DNA from: Treponema sp.
GTDB lineage: Bacteria; Spirochaetota; Spirochaetia; Treponematales; Breznakiellaceae
Assembly: GCA_031256635.1 (NCBI GenBank)
Contig: JAIRQF010000035.1
Location: 1 to 36,669, forward strand
Reading direction: 5' to 3'
DNA length: 36,669 nucleotides
Shown here: positions 33,084-36,669 of the stretch, one piece after another
Numbering within the stretch: position 1 is the first letter of the stretch
Layout of the letters: each line of letters starts with the position of its first letter
Notes under the pieces: generated by a model
The model's database searches: none
Told to the model about the DNA's origin: nothing
What the model saw: only the letters and a program-made list of their open reading frames with translations
Translations under genes and position numbers: made by a program

Positions 33084-33770
33084 TTAAATTTCCTTTATCT
33101 CGCCTTTGTCCATTACCGCTTTTCTTGTGCAAAGATAATCAACTGCGTCTTTGTTATGTGAAATGAAAAGAATGTCAAGGCTGAAACTTTCGTGCAGTTC
33201 CCTGAAAAGGTTCAGTATCTGCGCGCCTGCCGAAACATCAAGAGAACTTATCGCCTCATCCGCTATTAAAAGATGAGGTTTTAATATTAAAGCGCGGCCG
33301 ATACAGACCCGCTGTTTCTGGCCGCCTGAAAGTTCATGCACGCCCCTTGTTTTGTATGAAGGATCAAGCCCTACGCGAAGAAGCATTTCATCCACTGCCT
33401 GTGATCTTTCTTTCGCGTTATTCTTCCTGTGAATTACAAGCGGCTCTTCCATAAGCCAGCCGATTTTTTTTACCGGATTTAAAGAAGCGCCGGGATCCTG
33501 AAAAACCATTTGTATAACTTCGGTTCCCGCGTTTTTCTCGCCGCAAATGAAGATTTCACCATCATAATCAATAAGCCCCAGAATACAGCGCGCGAGAGTT
33601 GATTTTCCGCACCCGGATTTTCCCGTTAAACCAAAAATCTCTCCTTTTTCTATTTCAAGATTTATTTTGTTTAAAACAGGCTTTTCTTCTATTTTACCGA
33701 ATATTCCATGCCGTCTGTCAGTGTAAACATTGGAGACATTTCGTATTGAAAGCAGGGAAGCGGATTCCAT
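33084..33770 (-). CDS. ABC transporter ATP-binding protein, oligopeptide/nickel (DppF/NikE) type, orphan
   Basis: The 228-residue ATPase has Walker A GKSGCGKST (about 50-58), a Q-loop (QMVFQDPGASLNPVKKIGW), the signature LSGGQKQRVCIGRAL and Walker B HLLIADEAISSLDVS. The Q-loop sequence is typical of the oligopeptide importer group. It is about 90-100 residues shorter than OppF/DppF, lacking the C-terminal oligopeptide domain. No permease, binding protein or partner ATPase is adjacent. No good Shine-Dalgarno is seen before the ATG. It may be a shared component or a leftover of a larger operon. Confidence 0.88.
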   Translation of the reverse strand: MESASLLSIRNVSNVYTDRRHGIFGKIEEKPVLNKINLEIEKGEIFGLTGKSGCGKSTLARCILGLIDYDGEIFICGEKNAGTEVIQMVFQDPGASLNPVKKIGWLMEEPLVIHRKNNAKERSQAVDEMLLRVGLDPSYKTRGVHELSGGQKQRVCIGRALILKPHLLIADEAISSLDVSAGAQILNLFRELHESFSLDILFISHNKDAVDYLCTRKAVMDKGEIKEI

Positions 33771-33802
33771 GATTTTATTTTATTACTTTAATCAATTTTT
33801 AT

Positions 33803-33955
33803 CTATAATAAGCGGAAGTAAACAGGGTTTTTATTCCCGTCATAAGATTCGTTATCTGAATCAAATGTACCGCCTATATTCGGCTGAATCGTATAATAAA
33901 GTTTCCTGACAACAAACATAAAGAAGATTTCATCAATCGTAAAGGAAAATTGTAT
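33803..33955 (-). pseudogene. Remnant of a coding sequence next to the recombinase
   Basis: On the minus strand an open stretch of 50 codons ends at TAG (33805-33803). It reads as a believable protein tail (FTIDEIFFMFVVRKLYY, then TIQPNIGGTFDSDN, NPVYFRLL) with codon use like the host genes. There is a stop just upstream (33958-33956) and no ribosome site. The only ATG (33919) would give 38 residues. It looks like the 3' end of a lost gene, with its break point between it and the recombinase. The family is not recognised. A short real gene or chance cannot be excluded. Confidence 0.4.
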
Positions 33956-33971
33956 TTATTTGAATATTGAT

Positions 33972-33990
33972 CTCTACCGATACGGTAGAG
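33972..33990. repeat. Perfect inverted repeat downstream of the recombinase
   Basis: CTCTACCG (33972-33979) and CGGTAGAG (33983-33990) form a perfect 8-bp stem with a 3-base centre, 15 bases beyond the recombinase stop. There is no T-tract in either direction, so it is a weak terminator at best. A protein-binding or recombination site is possible. Confidence 0.6.
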
Positions 33991-34005
33991 CGCATAAGTG
34001 AAAGT

Positions 34006-35217
34006 TTATATTGAATCAAGCGGACTTTTGATTTTTAAAATACTGCGTTTTGCGACATGAGTGTAGCGTTCTGTTGTGCGGATACTTGAATGACCGAGAA
34101 GATCCTGAATGTAGCGTATATCTGTACCGTTTTCCAGAAGATGTGTCGCGAAAGTGTGCCGCAGGCTGTGAATTGATATGTTCTTTATGATTCCGGCATT
34201 TTGCACAGCTTTTTCAAAAATACGCTGTGCAGAGCGGATTGTCAAATGCCTTGTTTTATTCTGTCCGGGGAAAATCCATTTATCAATATTGAATTGTTCA
34301 TAATAGTCCTGAATAAAAACAGCCGCTTTATCTGAAAGCATTGTATAACGATCTTTTCCGCCTTTACCCTGCTTTATATAAATTACCTGGCGATGTAAAT
34401 CAACATGTTCTTTTTTTAATGAAACAACTTCACTAACGCGCAAGCCTGAAGAATATGCGAGCATTAATAATAATTTGTGTTTATGGTTTTTCTCAATTCT
34501 GAATATTTTAATTATTTCTTCGGCGGAAAGAACAACAGGAAGTATTTTATTATGATCAGGACGTTTTTGCTCCCTTATACGATCGTCTTTAAAAATATGT
34601 TTGTAGAAAAATTTTATCGCGCTTATTGCAAGGTTTAACGAGGCAGCTGAATAACCGCGTTCCTTTTCCATTATTGCCAGAAATCCTGTCACATTATCAG
34701 GGTAGATTTCTTTCGGAGATTTTTGGAGTGTATTGCAAAGCAGTCTGTTGTAATGAATATATGCTTTCCTTGTTTTTATACTAAATTTTCTAGAGCGCAT
34801 TTCCGCTTCAAGTTTATCAATATAGTATTCAGACAAGTACTCAATGAGAGCTTCAGCTTTTTGAGCACTTTTGTATTTTTTATGAGATACTATCTTTTGG
34901 TCTTGCCGGTTACTGTCCAGTAATGGTGATTCTGATGAAGAAATTTTTTTATCACTTTCATTTGAATATTCCAAAAATCCATAAATTTTAAGTTTTGAAT
35001 TGTAAGATTTCCCTGTTGTTTCATTATATACAACACATACTGCGCCAAAAAGATTAATTATTTTTTTTAAATCGATATCTTTTTTAAATATAAAGCCGTA
35101 ATAAACATTATCCCAAACACCGTTTGACTGAATTAATTGGTAGAAAATATCATTTTTATTACCATAAAAAGGAATTCTAACATTATTTCCATCATAAAAG
35201 AGATAGATCACATTCAT
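34006..35217 (-). CDS. Tyrosine recombinase, candidate atypical integron integrase
   Basis: The product has 403 residues. Residues about 128-210 are the SAM-like core-binding domain (YIDKLEAEMRSRKFSIKTR). The catalytic domain follows with Arg260 (SGLRVSEV), Lys285/288 (GKGGKDR), His350 and Arg353 (HSLRH), His376 (LLGH) and Tyr385 (ERYTHV), all present. The end KIKSPLDSI matches the SPLD tail shared by integron integrases and a group of Bacteroidetes recombinases. The 25-35 residue insert typical of IntI before the HxLRH motif is absent. Residues 1-120 are an extra domain (YLFYDGNNVRIPFYGN...) not recognised. It is read away from the cassette array, as classical intI is. No clear Shine-Dalgarno. 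Confidence 0.9.
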   Translation of the reverse strand: MNVIYLFYDGNNVRIPFYGNKNDIFYQLIQSNGVWDNVYYGFIFKKDIDLKKIINLFGAVCVVYNETTGKSYNSKLKIYGFLEYSNESDKKISSSESPLLDSNRQDQKIVSHKKYKSAQKAEALIEYLSEYYIDKLEAEMRSRKFSIKTRKAYIHYNRLLCNTLQKSPKEIYPDNVTGFLAIMEKERGYSAASLNLAISAIKFFYKHIFKDDRIREQKRPDHNKILPVVLSAEEIIKIFRIEKNHKHKLLLMLAYSSGLRVSEVVSLKKEHVDLHRQVIYIKQGKGGKDRYTMLSDKAAVFIQDYYEQFNIDKWIFPGQNKTRHLTIRSAQRIFEKAVQNAGIIKNISIHSLRHTFATHLLENGTDIRYIQDLLGHSSIRTTERYTHVAKRSILKIKSPLDSI

Positions 35218-35408
35218 ATTCGCCCCGTAAAATTTTAATATACGTGTCTTATTTAAGGCTGATGTGCTACTTACTTGATTTGTCTAAAATTTTGGACTGA
35301 TGTCTTTCCAATATCTATATTCTAAAGCTAATTGGTTAAAATTGCAATACATCTTTTTACTCACAAAGAAAGAATTTATACAATTAAAATTAGCTATATG
35401 TCGCTTTA

Positions 35409-35529
35409 TAACCTCATTTTGTAGGTTAGACGACGCTTTTATTCGTATAATATACATCTGTTGGTGTTAATGCGACATTCGCTTTATTAGAATTATTTGT
35501 ATGTTAGACGAATTTCGTCTAAAAGTAGT
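35409..35529 (+). other. Candidate attI recombination region
   Basis: The 391-base gap between recombinase and first cassette gene holds the following. The inverted repeat TAACCT/AGGTTA is at 35409-35428. GTTAGACGA occurs as direct repeats at 35425-35433 and 35503-35511. A perfect 19-base palindrome TTAGACGAATTTCGTCTAA is at 35504-35522. A GTTAAGC core (35528-35534) fits the integron consensus GTTRRRY, with the cut expected between 35528 and 35529. The left part (35218-35400) is AT-rich and shows no other feature. Assignment as attI rests on position and repeats only. Confidence 0.45.
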
Positions 35530-35560
35530 TAAGCGCAATTGAACAAAACATTAATTTATA

Positions 35561-35589
35561 TTGACAAGAACATATTATAATTTTATAAT
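35561..35589 (+). promoter_or_regulatory. Perfect consensus sigma70 promoter inside cassette 1
   Basis: TTGACA (35561-35566), a 17-base spacer and TATAAT (35584-35589), both exact consensus, 20 bases before the ATG. The cassette does not need an integron promoter. Confidence 0.85.
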
Positions 35590-35608
35590 ATCTATAAAGG
35601 AGAATATT

Positions 35609-36055
35609 ATGGAAATTGAAAAAAATAAAATGAATACGAAAAGCATTATAATAATCGCACTAGTAGCTACAATTGGTTCAATCCTTGGTGGATATATATT
35701 TAATGGATTAACTGGAAGAAGTAATGTTTTTGATAAAGCTTTAGTTGAGGCTGCAAATCAAATTAATCAAAATTTACCTATTATGGTGGATTCTGATACA
35801 AGATGGGATTCAACAATGGCATTTCCTGGGAAAGTGTTTTCATATTATTTCACAATTATAAATTATACTGTTGATGAAATTGATGCTGAAACATTTGAAA
35901 TAGAAATAAGACCGAATTTAATAAATAATATTAAAACAAATTCAGATATGAAGGATTTTAGGAATAATAAAGTAACACTTAATTACGTTTATAGAGATAA
36001 AAATAATATTGAAATTATTCAAATAAAAATTACTTATGAAGATTATAACAATTAA
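35609..36055 (+). CDS. Cassette-borne membrane-anchored small protein
   Basis: The product is 148 residues from the ATG at 35609, with AAAGGAG upstream. An in-frame TTG at 35561 is the -35 box itself and cannot be the start. One hydrophobic helix (about 12-30, IIIIALVATIGSILGGYIF) anchors it. The rest should lie outside the cytoplasm. The segment LPIMVDSDTRWDSTMAFPGKV (in part) and FTIINYTVDEID resemble, from memory, hypothetical proteins found in many bacteria including cassette arrays; their function is unknown. AT-rich codon use (AAT, ATA, AAA) differs from the neighbouring chromosome. The attC-like site starts 14 bases after the stop. Confidence 0.85.
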   Translation: MEIEKNKMNTKSIIIIALVATIGSILGGYIFNGLTGRSNVFDKALVEAANQINQNLPIMVDSDTRWDSTMAFPGKVFSYYFTIINYTVDEIDAETFEIEIRPNLINNIKTNSDMKDFRNNKVTLNYVYRDKNNIEIIQIKITYEDYNN

Positions 36056-36069
36056 AGTTGTTCAACTGC

Positions 36070-36242
36070 GCTTAACAAACGGTAACTGCTACGGGCGCTG
36101 TTCGCGCCCTCGGGGTTCGGTCGGCTAGGTCAGTCGCTACGCTCGTTCCCACGCCTTCCTCACCCACATTTTGCCATCCCTGGTCTTGCTACGCAAGCCC
36201 TTATTCGGGCTGGCAAAACGTCAGTTACCTAGAACGTTATAT
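36070..36242 (+). other. attC-like recombination site (173 bp)
   Basis: The left R box GCTTAAC (36070-36076) fits RYYYAAC exactly. The right GTTATAT (36236-36242) fits GTTRRRY at 6 of 7. Inside them, GGTAACTG (36081-36088) pairs perfectly with CAGTTACC (36222-36229), the L boxes, with short unpaired spacers between R and L as in known attC sites. The centre is GC-rich and folds: GGGCGC/GCGCCC at 36093-36109, TTTTGCCA/TGGCAAAA at 36169-36218 enclosing CTTGC/GCAAG and GCCC/GGGC. It is longer than most attC sites but within reach of the long VCR-like ones. It directly follows the cassette gene. Confidence 0.65.
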
Positions 36243-36270
36243 GCAATATGCCCTAACATTTTCTGTGATA

Positions 36271-36299
36271 TTGACATAAAAATAAAAAATATTTAAATT
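36271..36299 (+). promoter_or_regulatory. Possible promoter of cassette 2
   Basis: TTGACA (36271-36276) is exact. The best -10 at 17 bases is TAAATT (36294-36299); a better TATAGT (36299-36304) has too long a spacer. AAAGGTGG before the ATG at 36317 is the ribosome site. Confidence 0.4.
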
Positions 36300-36316
36300 A
36301 TAGTAAAGGTGGAAGA

Positions 36317-36669
36317 ATGAAATTTATTATAATTGGTTCCGGTGGGTGTGTTTCAATCCCAAGGGCATTGTGCCAATGTAAAGTATGTGTTGAAGCAAGA
36401 GAAAAAGGAAAACCTTATTCCCGTTGTAGCAGTAGTTTATATTTTGAGGATATTTCATTACTTATTGATACTCCAGAAGATATAAATATTGCATTAAATA
36501 ATGCAAATATAAAGTCAGTGGATTATATTTCATACAGTCATTGGGACCCGGATCATACTCTTGGAATGAGAATTATTGAACAATTGCGGCTTCAATGGCT
36601 TGATTATTTCAAAAATAAAAAACCAGAAAATCCAATAACAGTATATTGTTCAAATGGAGTAATGAAGGA
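36317..36669 (+). CDS. Metallo-beta-lactamase-fold hydrolase, PhnP-like, 3'-truncated by the window edge
   Basis: The visible 117 residues begin FIIIGSGGCVSIPRALCQCKVC, with the Cys-rich N-terminal loop seen in PhnP-like proteins (CxCxxC). They continue with LLIDTPEDINIAL and the metal motif SHWDPDHTLGMR, the HxxxDH metal-binding signature of the fold. Relatives are phosphodiesterases acting on cyclic phosphates or nucleotides; the substrate here is not known. The gene is AT-rich, as in cassette 1, and starts 81 bases after the attC-like right core. It is therefore the likely gene of a second cassette. The C-terminal part is outside the window. Confidence 0.85.
   Translation, partial: MKFIIIGSGGCVSIPRALCQCKVCVEAREKGKPYSRCSSSLYFEDISLLIDTPEDINIALNNANIKSVDYISYSHWDPDHTLGMRIIEQLRLQWLDYFKNKKPENPITVYCSNGVMK

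Larger units (their letters stand above)
35529..36236 (+). mobile_element. Integron-type gene cassette 1
   Basis: The proposed cassette runs from the T of GTTAAGC to the G of GTTATAT, about 708 bp with one gene in the expected orientation. Its ends are reverse complements: 35528-35544 (GTTAAGCGCAATTGAAC) against 36060-36076 (GTTCAACTGCGCTTAAC), 16 of 17 bases. A circular cassette would thus carry fully matched R boxes GCTTAAC and GTTAAGC. The gene inside is much more AT-rich than the chromosomal genes to the left, which supports acquisition. Confidence 0.6.

Noticed and set aside
33972-33990. Inverted repeat as a rho-independent terminator of the recombinase
   Set aside because: No T-tract follows the stem on either strand.
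35561-35608. TTG at 35561 as start of the cassette protein
   Set aside because: It is the -35 box of a perfect promoter, and the ATG at 35609 has a good ribosome site.
36061-36240. GC-rich folded block considered as a structural RNA gene or group II intron piece
   Set aside because: No tRNA, rRNA or intron domain pattern fits. The paired R and L boxes at its ends and its place between two small genes fit attC better.

Overview
The window looks like a chromosomal segment of an anaerobic, fermentative spirochaete, most likely Treponema or a close relative. This is an inference from gene content, because there is no rRNA or other direct marker. The supporting genes are a GTP-type PEP carboxykinase, a short ParE of the spirochaete/Bacteroidetes type, an electron-bifurcating [FeFe] hydrogenase operon, a CUT1 sugar transporter without its own ATPase, and several c-di-GMP proteins. 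Many starts are TTG with a good Shine-Dalgarno, and sigma70-like promoters are easy to see. No tRNA, rRNA or CRISPR array was found.

Layout. 1-976: 3' part of an HD-GYP protein, then a bidirectional terminator and pckG on the minus strand. 3083-6192: a coiled-coil protein and ParE, which carries a histone-H1-like Lys/Ala tail. 6257-6927: a higBA toxin-antitoxin pair. 7018-8091: an exported beta-barrel-like protein. 8132-11364: an XRE-cupin regulator, an acyl-CoA synthetase and a D-2-hydroxyacid dehydrogenase. 11403-18138: a mannoside-use locus with a GntR regulator, a GH2 beta-mannosidase, a solute-binding protein and two permeases. A terminator and a mosaic of inverted repeats separate the binding protein from the permeases. 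18142-20162 (minus): two overlapping cNMP-GGDEF proteins, one with an intact active site and one degenerate. 20227-26827: the hydrogenase operon (NuoE-like, orphan GHKL ATPase, HndB-like, NuoF-like, HydA), followed without a visible terminator by a purine permease. 26877-27829: a zinc-ribbon protein coupled to deoxyribose-phosphate aldolase. 27870-28514 (minus): an unknown gene under a palindromic promoter. 28672-30892 (minus): two uroporphyrinogen-decarboxylase-family proteins. 31027-33069: an unknown helical protein, a DUF362 protein and a VOC/epimerase-like protein. 33084-33770 (minus): an orphan ABC ATPase.

The right end (about 33800-36669) is the accessory part and the most interesting region. 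A 403-residue tyrosine recombinase with an unusual N-terminal domain faces, divergently, what I read as an integron cassette array. A candidate attI region has repeated TTAGACGA elements. A first cassette (35529-36236) carries a small membrane-anchored protein behind a perfect consensus promoter. It ends in a 173-bp attC-like site (36070-36242). A second cassette then begins with a metallo-beta-lactamase-fold gene cut by the window edge. The cassette ends are reverse complements over 16 of 17 bases, as expected for a circularisable cassette. The recombinase keeps all catalytic residues but appears to lack the insert that defines classical IntI. It is therefore either an atypical integron integrase or an unrelated recombinase beside a cassette array.

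The sugar locus feeds glycolysis, the acyl-CoA synthetase/dehydrogenase block handles an organic acid, and the hydrogenase removes reductant as H2 (or takes H2 up). HD-GYP and GGDEF proteins suggest c-di-GMP control.
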